64,000 bases of DNA, taken from contig CM055888.1 of assembly GCA_029582165.1 (NCBI GenBank), positions 19,535,501-19,599,500 on the forward strand, given 5' to 3'. This document shows positions 12,092-22,750 of the stretch, piece by piece. The stretch comes from Portulaca oleracea (taxonomy: Eukaryota > Streptophyta > Magnoliopsida > Caryophyllales > Portulacaceae). The position numbers and the translations under genes are program-made. A model generated the notes under the pieces. The model saw only the letters and a list, made by a program, of their open reading frames with translations, was not told the origin of the DNA and made no database searches. How positions within the stretch are numbered: position 1 is the stretch's first letter; each line of letters opens with the position of its first letter.

Positions 12092-12567
12092 TGTTGAACC
12101 ATATCAACCAAAAAGGTGAAATTGATAGTTGAAGGCCCAATAGTGATTTTGTAATCTAATACTCACGCGAATGCCCTTAGAGCTTGAGTCGCAGATGTTG
12201 CAAAGACACCCTTCACCTTGCATATATGCATATGGGGGTTGCTAAGATTCAAACCAAAGACCTCCTACTAAGTTTGGCTTTGATACCATGTTAGAATATA
12301 AAAATCATCATTGGACCTTCAACTATCAGCTTAAGCTTTTGATTGAGATGATTTTCACATGGTATAAGAGTCACACTGAGTAAGTGGTCTCACGTTCGAG
12401 TCTCAACAGCGCCATGTATATTTGCGCAAGGTACGTAAATGGCAACCTTTGCAGCATCCATGCTTCAAGCCCAAAGGAAATTTGCATGAAGGGGCATGTT
12501 AGAGTATTAAAAATATCATTGACCTTCAACTATCAGATTAAGTTTTTGGTTGAGATAGTTTCACTCA
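12092..12567. mobile_element. Palindromic TRIM/SMART cluster: three tiny LTRs, two opposed interiors
   Basis: Three LTR-like units of about 70 bp share TTCAACTATCA: L1 at about 12092-12163 (reverse orientation), L2 at 12289-12359 (TGTTAGAA...TTTTCACA, forward) and L3 at 12497-12567 (forward). After L2 comes a primer-site-like TGGTATAAGAGTCAC (12360-12374); before L2, on the minus strand, is TGGTATCAAAGCC. The interiors 12164-12288 and 12375-12496 are inverted copies of each other (for example TGTTGCAAAG against the complement of CTTTGCAGCA). The right half is a normal miniature LTR element of about 280 bp; the left half is a head-to-head mirror sharing the same central LTR. Confidence 0.65.
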
Positions 12568-12873
12568 CTATGACTTTCAAATTCAATGTTACAGTGAACC
12601 ACCTTACAATGATCAGGGTTATCAAATTTGACTTGTCTTTCGAGAACCATTTTTTGTTTGGATTAAAAATCAAATCCTTAACTTGTAATTATAATCTCGA
12701 GTCTACAATTCTCAACTTATTTTATCAAATTAAAAAAAAAAAGCAAATTAAACTTATGCGTATTTTTTTCTAACTCCATTTAGATCCAATTCAACCTTAT
12801 GTATATATACAATAATTAATACCATATTAGTAAATTCTTAGATTGAGTTGTTGGAATTAAACTTAATAATAAT

Positions 12874-13230
12874 CACTAAAAAAAATGATGTTCATAGCTG
12901 CACTTAAAATTGTCATTACATGCACTTATAAGTGTAGTTGACTTCATTAGTTGCACTTAACTAAGTGCAGCTACTAAATATGTGGGGAAAAAGTTCTTGA
13001 ACATGATAAGTGCGGCTAGGAGATACTTAGGCGCACTTGTAAGTGCAGGTAATGGTGTTGTTACCTGCACCTATATGTGCAATTACCTTTATGCGCACAT
13101 ACACGTGCATCAAGGAGCAAATTCACCACAGTTAGAAGTGCAGTGGTTGTTGGCGATATGATACTTGCACTTGTATATGCAACAATGTGACACGTATATA
13201 AATGCGATAATTTATTGCATCTAACTTTTA
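12874..13230 (+). mobile_element. CACTA (En/Spm-like) element end with subterminal repeats
   Basis: Starts CACTAAAAAAAATG at 12874, matching the CACTACAAAAAA type of terminus. The next 350 bp hold about a dozen direct and inverted copies of a motif around GCACTTATAAGTGC, such as TTGCACTTAACTAAGTGCAG and GCGCACTTGTAAGTGCAG. Such subterminal arrays are where the CACTA transposase TnpA-type protein binds. No opposite terminus (TAGTG) or transposase was found nearby, so this is a fragment or a very degraded copy. Confidence 0.65.
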
Positions 13231-13257
13231 AACATATATAACTAATTTTGGCGGGAA

Positions 13258-13258
13258 C

Positions 13259-13317
<59 letters not shown>
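13258..13317. repeat. (TA)n/(CA)n microsatellite
   Basis: A TA run of about 50 bp followed by a short CA run. The short minus-strand ORF across it is an artefact of the repeat. Confidence 0.9.
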
Positions 13318-13318
<1 letters not shown>

Positions 13319-14315
13319 AACATATATAAGATAAAATAAAATTAAAATTGACATAAAAATACCACAAAAAGTTCACCAATATTATTAATTATATAACCAA
13401 ATCTTTCATGAAAACGTAATCCGTGTGTTTCTCCGGAATGATAAAGTCAATAAGAATATAGGCTTAATAACAAAATTTTTCATAAGATCCTAAAAGAAAA
13501 AATTAACTAAATCATAATGTTCAAAAGACATGGCTTCAATATACTCTTCTTCAAAACTTCTCATTCTGGCTTTGAATTCTTGCATAATCACATTCTTCTC
13601 AGCCTGAAAAAAAGGTCACAATTCACAATACATAAACCATAACCAAAACATATGTCTCTTACACTCAATTTCTTTCAAAAAAAAAAAAAAAAAAACAAAA
13701 CTGACACCAAGTTGTATAAACAAAACATAGTAGAGTTTCCTCTACAAATTAGACATTTTCCAGATTCAATGCCTTGCAACTGTACAGGTAAAAGAAAAAA
13801 AAGTTACTACAATCTCAATGGCTACCAGCAACCGGCAGCAATTGGCACTGCCTGGCAGCAGCCAACAAAGCCTCAGCCATACACCTCTGCTTTTAATATA
13901 CAACAAACTATGACCTAAGAGCCTTAGTTTACTCCATCAATATCCCAACCATTACCGACCAAGCAACTTATATAAGCTCAAGCGACGTTCTATCCCAAAA
14001 CAGGTTGGCTATTGGTAGAATAATAATTTCATCAACTTATACCAAGCCACTTCAATTCATACTCCAACAACAACAAAATTCTATGTTTTAAGGGCTGCTA
14101 TAACTTCTAGAACTAAATGGGGATTTAGTTTAATATATCCTAATATGATTTTCTTTTGTGGGCATTCAGAAAGTACAGAACATTACCATTACTTATGCAA
14201 TTTCACAAAAGGGTCTCAATCTGTTTATCCAATTCCACGATAACATGGAGATTTTATTTGAATTTAGAGAGTACAATTACCATTAAAATTCTAATATGCC
14301 AAATTAATATAACAT
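13318..14315. other. Non-coding, nothing recognised
   Basis: AT-rich sequence with an A-run at about 13678-13694. No gene, terminal repeat or RNA motif that I can support. Confidence 0.4.
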
Positions 14316-15004
14316 AAACATGAGTAAAAATGTCTCACATGAAAAAAAGTAAAGAGACATGGTATATATGTCAAGTGGACTACTCCTCTTAACACCAATT
14401 GGTTTTAAGATGAAACCTCACTTAACTTGTGTACCATGGGGTTTGGTTGAACTAGGCTCCCGCCTTAGATCTCCCCAACAAATGGTATCAGAGCCAATGG
14501 TTCGTTCGGCTAGGTGCAAGGTGCGGCAAGGTGGTCTTGTAAACAAAATCACCATGGGCAGGAGCAGGGACCATGGCGCGCGCGTGGTTGGGTCTCCTGA
14601 ATGTGCAGAGTGGTGGCATGAGACTTAGATGGAGTAGAGTGCGGCTCTGTGGAGTAAGGTGCAGGTGGGACTCTTGAGACAGAGTAGTGGCATGAGACTC
14701 AGGTGGAGTAGGGTGTGACTCTGTAGTGTAAGGTGTCGCTATGATGGGCTCCTAATGATGACTTGAAACGTTGACAAAAAAAAGACTTCCGATCAAGGGA
14801 GAGAGACTCATCTATGAAGGGGGAGATTGTTGGGATTCACCAATGAGTAAAAACGTCCCACATAGAAAAAGTAAAAAGAAAGGACATGGTATATAAGTCA
14901 AGTGGGTTACTCCTCTTAACACCAATTTGTTTTAAGATGGAACCTCACTTAACTTGTGTACCATGGGCCTTGGTTGAAGTGGGCTCCCACTTTGGATCTC
15001 AACA
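14316..15004 (+). mobile_element. TRIM (terminal-repeat retrotransposon in miniature)
   Basis: Direct repeats at about 14316-14480 and 14828-15004 share long blocks (GACATGGTATATAWGTCAAG, CTCCTCTTAACACCAATT, CACTTAACTTGTGTACCATG). The right LTR starts TGTTGGG and ends CAACA. Directly after the left LTR is an initiator-Met primer site, TGGTATCAGAGCC (14483-14495). Directly before the right LTR is a purine tract, AAGGGGGAGAT (about 14817-14827). The interior is about 350 bp with no coding capacity, so movement would depend on proteins supplied by another element. The first bases of the left LTR are diverged and no clear target duplication was found. Confidence 0.82.
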
Positions 15005-17040
15005 ATAGGAATACATGAATCCATTGCTATTGTTAGTCTTCCTTGACTAGCGCCATTATGTATTCCATATCAACAGGCCCTTAAAAGAGAACTCACAAAG
15101 AAACCCTCTTGTTATCTCTCTCTCTCTCACCGAGGATGGGATATCGAGGAGAAATAAGAGTATGTGCGACATGGAGACCATAACCATACATGTATAGATT
15201 GGAAAATCTCTTTAGGGTTTTGACCAATTACTATTCTATCCATTATGGAATAATAATAAGTCATCGGTCTCTATACATTAGAGCCACATCTTAAATGATA
15301 CATAAGCCCAATATACTTATTGGATCATTTTTAGTCGGACTATAAATTAGGACAACTATTATAACATAAATTTGTTTACGTATAAGCTCATCGTTAGCTT
15401 ACAATCCCAATATGAGTTTGTACAGAGGATTTGATGTACTAGGTGTTACGATCACAAAGCGTAGTTAGCAGACAATCACTAATGAAGACTAAATAATAAT
15501 AAATATTAACGCAAAGTATTTAACTTAAAAAAACCCAAACCGGGAAAAAACACGAATAATGCACAATTAGAGGACTATAACAGTGTTTTAGAAATTCCAG
15601 ATATCTACAAATCTCCCACAATCTTCCTAGAGGTACAACTTGAGAACTCAACCCTTAAAGTTTTTGAGCCTTATGAACTCTCTTAGGGACACAAAGATTA
15701 CATATCAATCTTGTAGTATAGATGAAACACTCAATTGCAATACAAAATAAGCATAACATTAGGCTTTATTTATAACAAACACAATATAATAATTAAGGCT
15801 TAAAAGGAACTCATTTGTCATCAAGGAACTCTATAAAAAGACAATAGAATCCACCATCAGCCCAAATTAAGAAAACATATCAAAACAGGACTCCGAAACG
15901 GGCAAAGCAGCATTGCCAAAATCTTGCATGCCAGTGTCCATATGGCACTGTCTTATATTCATCTTTGTTGCTCTTGATCATGCTTTAAACCATCTCAAAT
16001 TTATAATTTGGGCTCCACGCATCAGTGCAATACCATGATGGAATTACAAAATTCTATTAGATCAGGTGAAACGATGATACTTGGCATACTCTTTATAGTA
16101 GAAAATATGTGAGTAGGAAAGGAGTCGTATGGAATAAGGTGAAAAGTTGTGGGAAATTAGTAAAAGTGCAAGAAGGAATGTGAAGGAGTGTGAGCAATTT
16201 GACCAGGTTGTTGCAAGCAGTGGATAGTTTGAACTTGGGTTTATGTCTCTGAATGTATGAATTATATTTAAGTATCTCTAGCTTGATTGATCGGTTTCCG
16301 GCAAAGGCTACATAAAATTCTAGAGCTAGTTAGAAATATTCACAATCAGCTAGCTAGCTTATTTGGTATGGTTTCAATAGCTTGCTGCCTTGCTTGTTTG
16401 TCACTAATTGAGGAAAACTCCTTTTGAAGTCGATGAATTATGAGCATGAACAATAGAGACATGAAGTAAAAATAGATTATATTTATGCTCTCAACAATTT
16501 TATTGCTCTCCTAGAAGCTAGCTAGCATGTTTTCTTCTTCGTCTGTGCGGAGTTACTAGTTGCTGCTTTGATCCATCGTTCATTATGTCTCTACTCTCTG
16601 TGCAAGCAAGATATGACAATACATTCATACCCTCATTTTATAAATAATAGGTCCTAAATTAGGCATAAGCTAATATGTGATGACCCCAAGATACTGCTTT
16701 CTAGCTTCAGAAATGTCGTATCTATCATCAGTGGATGAGATAAAATTGGTTGCCTTTTGCCAATTTCACACTAGTCCTAAACTACACTAATCTTTTCCAT
16801 TCAAATTACCTTAAGTACCGTAAAGAAATTGAAATAGGAACTTTATTTTGTTCTTCCTAATCAACGGGTAAATTTGAGTGCCTGACAGAGTTCTCTATTG
16901 AAGAACTCATGGGAACACCAAACTAAAGTTAAGGTCATGGCACAAGTTCACCAATCCTACAAAGGAAGAGCAATGAATATAATAGGTGACTAGCGTCTTC
17001 CTTGTCTAACTATAAGAAAGGCATGAATTAATGTAATTGA
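15005..17040. other. Non-coding, possible old LTR debris
   Basis: No gene is supported. The segment 15420-16020 has the look of retrotransposon LTR/leader DNA (CCAAACCGGGAAAAAACACG near 15534), but I found no partner repeat, primer site or target duplication. The segment 16030-17040 is AT-rich with short AGCTAGCT-type repeats. Confidence 0.3.
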
Positions 17041-18129
17041 TCGTTAGGTTTCCTTCTGAAGCGTCCCGGGTTCCTTTCTCGACCATCGTAACATGGACAA
17101 AGCGGGTCGCCTCCCAACTTACCCGAAGAACTCCAATTCTACATCAACGCGGGACTTAGCCGGATGATCACGACCATCCAATGGATTGGCCGTGATAGCC
17201 TCTAAGGGAGGCATTTTTCCCATATCGGCACAAATAAGAAAGGTGAAACCGGAGAAGAGGTGCAAAGGTAGAAGAAGGCTAAGGAGGGGGGTGCATCAGG
17301 GTCGTCACGGCTGTGACGTTCAGTGTCACAAACCGTGGCAAGCTATGTTGGCATCTTGGGCTGGAAGACAAGAACGTCGCGGGCGCGACTACACTGGTCG
17401 TGACACCTTAGTTGAATCTCAAGGGAGTTTTGTGACCATGAGGCGTCACGCTTGCGACAGAATTGTGGCGACGGCGACGCCCAAATCCGTGACTTAACCT
17501 ACTTTTGAGAGAAGATGAGGGTTGAGGACCGTCATGCCCAGGATGATAAGGTCACACCCGCGACGCTTGGGGGACTTCCTGACCTTCACGACCACGACAG
17601 CTATGTCACGACTGTGACCCCAACCCCGTGTCAAGGCGTCGCACCCACGACACCATGGGTCGCGGTCAACCCCGGGAGCCAATTTTATTTTTGGGAGGAT
17701 TGCTCTCATCTTCTTGTCGCACCCACTACGGCCACCCCTAGACGATGGCCGCTTTTGCAAGACAACCCATCGCGGCTACGACAACCTGTGTCGCGCTCGC
17801 AATGCCCCTGTTGATTTGGATTTTGTTGTTCTTTTATTAAGGGTAGTTTTGTCTTTCCAATTCTAATCAATGTAATTATGTTTTAAGCCTTTTCTTTCCC
17901 AATGTACTGCTAGGCTAGATTAGGCTTTGGAATATAATTAAGTCTTGGGTTAATGACTCTTTTAATGCTAATCTCTCTTAGAGTTTCATCCATATCCTTA
18001 TATATATATGGGTAATTGGAAAAGAGGGAGATTTAGCTAAGTTGAATGAAATAGAAGGTATTTTTGAGACCTACTCAAAACTCTCTTCAAAATCTTGTGT
18101 TCTTTATCCATTGATTAGTTGATGGTGGT
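17041..18129. repeat. GC-rich block with CGCGAC/GTCACG motifs, LTR-like
   Basis: About 17041-17815 is far more GC-rich than its surroundings and is crowded with variants of GTCGCGAC, CACGAC and GTCACG on both strands. It passes into a promoter/UTR-like AT-rich part (a TATATATATGGG near 18000) and continues, after the hAT insertion, to about 19500. This is the composition of some plant Gypsy LTRs. No partner LTR is present, so solo LTR or fragment is an inference. ORFs across it (for example 17186-17497 and 17515-17814) show no known domain and are probably chance ORFs of GC-rich DNA. Confidence 0.4.
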
Positions 18130-18137
18130 AATACAAG

Positions 18138-19308
18138 CAGTGGCGAAGCCAGGATTCAAAGACAGGGGTGTCAAAATAAAATTTAATAAAAAACACAAAT
18201 TATATTGGAATAAATTCTGAAAAATTAACACACTCAAATAACATAAAGTTTAATGACATAGTTTCGAAAATAAAAATACATACCTTAAATTTAAAGTTGT
18301 CCTCGACGAGTAGTCATATCTTGATAGTAAAGCATGATTTCGTCATTGGTCACTTTATCAAAAAGATCATCTTTAAAATAAGTGACAACACTGTCACATA
18401 AAAAATCATCTGATATTTTATTGCAGTGCAGTCTTTATGAATTTCATTGTAGAGAAGACACTTTCAACGCTTGTTGTAAAAACCGTTAAAACCAATGCTA
18501 AAGTCATAAGTCGATATAGGTGAGGAAAGCTCAAGTGTTTTTTAGTATCAACCAAACTCTTGCAAAGATCACCAATACTTGTCATATCAGATAATCTCTT
18601 ATCATCATGCACATTATTTATTAAAATATCAAGATCAGAAGAAAGTGCATCAAAATTCGCACAAAATACTCAATTTATTAATTGTATGCAAATTTAATTA
18701 TTAGAATCAATAATAAATAATAACAGAATCACCATCTCACAAGAATATTTTAATTTGTCATCAATAAGTCAAACAAATAAACTACATAGTTTGAATTATG
18801 AATATTTGAACAAAATAAAACCAAGGACTCTATCCGATCTATTCAATGATCGCTATTTTATAACAAAATTTATTAATTGTTCAATACAAATTTAACTAAA
18901 ATTAGTAAATTAAACATAATAACTTATGAAATAACTATTTGCACCAGCAGCAAACTAGTAGTGTCGAAGATGTATTAATAATTAGGGTTACATGACAATT
19001 TCTAAAATTGGGATTTAAGGGCGTCGAACCTGTGACTCCAGGGTACAGGCGCGCGCGACATCACACAAAAATAACATTCTCAGTCCGCAATCCAGCAAAT
19101 TCGAACCCTTGACCTCAAGGGGGGTGAGGCGCGCCCTACTGCTATCAACAAAACCATCCAGCTACTTGGACACTGATGCATATTATTACCACAACATAGT
19201 ATATATAATATTTTTAACAATAAATTAGTTCAAAACTGATTTTTTTTTTTTCTCAAAAAAGCTGGGAGGTCAATTGACCACCCTTGACCCTTAATAGCTT
19301 CGCCCCTG
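18138..19308 (-). mobile_element. hAT element, internally decayed, perfect 8-bp TSD
   Basis: Starts CAGTGGCGAAGCCAGGA and ends with the inverted counterpart AGCTTCGCCCCTG, the CAGGGGCGGAGCC-type hAT end. The 8-bp AATACAAG occurs exactly at 18130-18137 and 19309-19316. 1171 bp. Contains a minus-strand remnant of the transposase C-terminal dimerisation region. Confidence 0.93.
18418..18612 (-). pseudogene. hAT transposase C-terminal (dimerisation) remnant
   Basis: hAT transposases cut and paste their element; the C-terminal hATC region mediates dimerisation. The minus-strand frame reads FPHLYRLMTLALVLTVFTTS followed by VESVFSTMKFIKT, the plant hATC pattern with the (A/V)E(R/S)xFSxMKxIKT signature; Arg of the usual ERxFS is Ser. 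Only about 64 codons remain, with no DDE core or BED zinc finger, so it cannot be active. Confidence 0.8.
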
Positions 19309-19316
19309 AATACAAG

Positions 19317-20072
19317 TCCTTCCTTTATTGATTAATTGAGGATTTTCCTTTACCTAATCATGGCGCATTGCTAGTTCTTGGTTGTGGAACTTCTTTTATC
19401 CAACAACACAAGTCTTCTTAGGTGTTCAAGCTTTTGATTCTTTTCTTGGTGTTGATTTATATTCTCTTCTTCTTCAATAATGGCATTGAATATTATTTTC
19501 AACAAGAACCATATTATTATCTACGACAAGCATGCATTTATTCTATTCTGATCACGAAACACTCCACCTTCTCTATAAAAGGAGGGCCCTAATATCACTG
19601 TTGAAAATAAAAACTGGACTATGATAGGTATCTCGAACGAAAATGGTTAATAATCATCTTGTGTTTCCTATAACCTACGTTTAATGATTTAAAATAATAT
19701 TTTATTTATAATTACACATATTTATCAATTATAATAGAGAATGCACAATTTATAAATAATTATGTATTTATGACAAAATATAAATATGAAACTTTTTTAT
19801 AAAATGAGTAATAACAATTCTCAAGGTAATGAAAAATACATTTATAATATTTATGTTAAATATAAGTTTTTTTAAAGTGATTTCAGTAACTTTCAATGGC
19901 AATGCATTTTGATTCAAAACACTTGTATTTACTCAATGCAACGAGTTTCACTAGATTTTGTAAACATTAAATCACGGTAAGATAAGATGGATAAGTTGAT
20001 TGTCCTCCATTCCTTCAAACTGCACTTTAGAGGGAGTGGATGGTTTCGTTGAAAAAAAATGACAATAAGAAA
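19317..20072. other. LTR-like continuation then AT-rich non-coding DNA
   Basis: 19317-19550 continues the LTR-like block interrupted by the hAT element. 19560-20072 is AT-rich, shows no gene, and has a phrase (GGTTAATAATCATCTTG near 19645) that also appears inverted near 59048. Confidence 0.35.
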
Positions 20073-20244
20073 CACCGTTCTTTTGTGCGTTGCGGTTGTG
20101 TTGCGTTGCATTGCGGTTAATTGCGGTAGATTGCGGTAAGTTGCGGTAGAAATAGTAAAAATATAATGGTAATTTGCGGTATGTTACAGTAGGTTACTGT
20201 AATTTGCGTCGCGGTTAATTGCGTGAACGCACAAAAAAATGGTG
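20073..20244. mobile_element. MITE with internal TTGCGGTA repeats
   Basis: Inverted ends of about 19 bp: CACCGTTCTTTTGTGCGTT on the left and CACCATTTTTTTGTGCGTT on the minus strand at the right. Between them are many direct copies of TTGCGGTA/TTGCGGTT. 172 bp, non-coding. No clear target duplication. Related in motif to the element at 48822-49014. Confidence 0.55.
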
Positions 20245-20940
20245 CAAGTCAATAATTGAAGCAACATCTTCTATTCTTCTCCAGGTGGTGCATATGCCTC
20301 CTATGAGAATCATAGGAACCCTTGAATTCTATCTAGAAAACATGGCTTGTTATAACTATTGATTGTCCTTACTTTTTCTTTTTTTTTTCTTAGCATGATT
20401 TTAACTATGAATAAGTATTTGTGTGTCAAATTTTATCTACAATCTACAATACCAATAAGTAAAATATGAAAATATAAAAATGCAAAATTTATGTAGAAAT
20501 CCAAATGAGAGAAGAAAACGAGTAACAATAGACGAGCAACAATTCACTAATATAAGTAGCAAATGTTATAAGGTACTCCCGTGGGAGTACACTTCTCATA
20601 TGTCATCCCTGCATCAAATAGCCCAGCTCAAACATGTGTTAATCGACACCAAATATAGCCCAACACACATGTTACCCAATAATATTAAATTAAGCGCCAA
20701 ACTAAGTGATGGTTTGTTTGGTTTGTTTTTTTTTTGTTTTTTTGTTTTTGTTTTTTTTTTGCTCTTTCAAATTATTGAATTAAGTTGGCCTCATTATTCC
20801 ATTTTAAGGCTTCTAGTCTTTCTTTCCTTTGTAATTATCGATTTAATTAATTTAATTGAGTTTTTTTTGTTTGCACCAAATATAAATATGAATAATTTCC
20901 AAAAACACCCTAGACAAAATTAGCGTATAAATGAGTCTAT
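20245..20940. other. Non-coding
   Basis: The plus-strand ORF at 20480-20923 has a low-complexity Phe-rich tail from a T-run and no known domain; I do not call it a gene. A short palindrome (ACTCCCGTGGGAGT) sits near 20576. Confidence 0.4.
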
Positions 20941-21245
20941 ATAATGTGTGTAAAATATTATATGTTAATGTGCAAATGAGTCTATATTAGTGTGAAAGAA
21001 GTCTATGTCAATGTGCAAAGAAATCAATGTTTGTGTCCAAATGTGTATGTTCTAGTGTTCAAAGATGTACGTTTGTGTGCAAATGAATTTGTATTAGTGT
21101 GCAAAGGAGTCTACATTGATGCGCAAATGAGTTTGTATTAGTGTGCAACAGAGTCTATGTTGATGTGCAAATTAGTTTATAGTAGTGTGTAAAGGTGTCT
21201 GTGCTAATGTGCAAAGAAATAATGTGTTTGTGATATTTTTTTAGT
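20941..21245. repeat. Degenerate minisatellite, about 24-bp unit
   Basis: About twelve imperfect tandem copies of a unit close to GTGTGCAAATGAGTCTATGTTAAT run head to tail. Copies vary mainly at the middle purines. No coding frame is kept throughout, so it is non-coding satellite-like DNA. Confidence 0.75.
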
Positions 21246-21587
21246 GTGCTCAAGTTTATATATCAATTTAGTGTGTAATATTATAGAATTATATTTAACG
21301 AGCGATATTACTAATTTATTATCATGTAGAACACCAAAATGAAGAGGGAAAAAACTGAAAAGATACAGTAATATCAAAGTATAGAAAAAAACTATTAAAA
21401 AAAACTAAAATATAGATATAAAAGTGAAAGTACAAAAAAATAAAAGAAGAAAAAGATCCAGGAATATCAAAAGTAAAATGTATAAATTATATAAAATTAA
21501 AAACTTAAAAAAAAAGGGGGGGGGGGATAATAGAAGCTTATAATTACAAATGAATTATAAAAAAAAGTAGACAATTAGAATAAGTTA

Positions 21588-21642
21588 GGAATTGAACCCG
21601 GGACCCCTAATGCAAGAAGAATTCAGTGAAACCACTAAACTA
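21588..21642 (-). repeat. tRNA-derived sequence with Pol III boxes (SINE head or tRNA pseudogene)
   Basis: On the minus strand an A-box-like TAGTTTAGTGG (21632-21642) is followed after about 33 nt by a B-box-like GGTTCAATTCC (21588-21598). The order and spacing match a tRNA gene or a tRNA-derived SINE head. The acceptor stem does not pair well, so it is not a working tRNA gene. Confidence 0.5.
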
Positions 21643-21909
21643 AATTGATTGTTTTGTAATTGAATATCTTGTATAGTGTTTCAGAAAAAGAGAATGTGTT
21701 CACATCATATAGCAGGAATAGATGGAAGTTGTATCGTCCCACGGGACCATACAATAATTTTCATATAAGTAGAGAAATTACAAGAGTAGATCTCAAATGA
21801 CTTATATTAAAATTGGAAATAATCTAATGAAAAAAATACAAATTGTCAACTATTCATATGATCTACGGACGAATAGAGGTGAGGAGATGATGATGCTCTT
21901 AATACAAGA

Positions 21910-22732
21910 TGTTGGGTTTGTGTGGCCCATTGGATCCCCAGGGTTCAGATTGGAGGAGGAAGATTGGGGCACCACCAGCGTCACATGGACGCTAGCAGTG
22001 CCCCTCACAGAAGGTTACAAGATGGAGACGTCACCAGCGTCATTTGGACGCTACTAGCGTCTAATTGCAAGGAGACGCTACTGGGGGGTCTCTTGGCGCC
22101 ACTAGGGGGTATTGTCCCACCACCCAGCGCCTCTATTACGGAATCGAAGGCATTGAAGATGCTGGTCCCTGGGATTTACACGTTACCAGCGTGTTACGAG
22201 GCTGTTGACACGGCCGGCGCACATGAAGTAGCGCCGTAAATCGTGACCAGTTATCGTGGCGGTGGAAGTTCTTGTTTTTTATTCCTTAGGTTATTTATTT
22301 TAACCTAGTTTTCTTCCCCCTCCACTAGCATAAATACGATATGTGTTTCTCCACCTAAATACATCGGTAAACACAGAGAGCTAGAGAGAGAGAAAATATT
22401 GAGAGAGAAAGGGGTCTCACAAATATTTTCCCCAGTGTATCCTGAGAGATTGTGAGTTGAGTGTTGAGAGATTGTTATTGTAATCTCCTTTGTGGATCGC
22501 ATCACACCCTGTGATAGTGATCAGGTTGTACTCCTCCTTTCTCATAGTGGATTATTTTCTGGTTGTCGCCGTCCGTGGGTTTTTCTCCGAGTTCTTCGGT
22601 TTCCCACGTAATTGTGGTGTTTGATTTTATCGCTTATTTTTCTTTCCTAAATTTTGTCGTAATATCCGCCATCTCGTTTTCGATTCTATTATTCGCTTCC
22701 GCTGTTACTTTGCTACTCACTTTTCTCTAACA
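21910..22732 (+). repeat. 5' LTR of Copia 1
   Basis: 823 bp. A GC-rich U3 (about 21955-22240) is full of AGCG/GACGCT motifs. A likely TATA box, GCATAAATACG, is near 22328, followed by GAGAGA-rich leader DNA. Confidence 0.96.
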
Positions 22733-22734
22733 AG

Positions 22735-22750
22735 TGGTATCAGAGCAAGG
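22735..22750 (+). other. Primer-binding site of Copia 1
   Basis: TGGTATCAGAGCAAGG two bases after the LTR; complementary to the 3' end of initiator-Met tRNA. Confidence 0.93.

Noticed and set aside
13061..13354. ORF with a YIYIYI tract
   Set aside because: Translation of a TA/CA microsatellite. The same applies to ORFs at 47494-47712 and 60991-61227.
17186..17814. Overlapping ORFs of about 100 codons on both strands in GC-rich DNA
   Set aside because: No domain, open on both strands, motif-driven composition; best explained by a GC-rich LTR-like block.
20480..20923. 147-codon ORF
   Set aside because: No recognisable domain, Phe run from a T-tract, no splice or promoter support.
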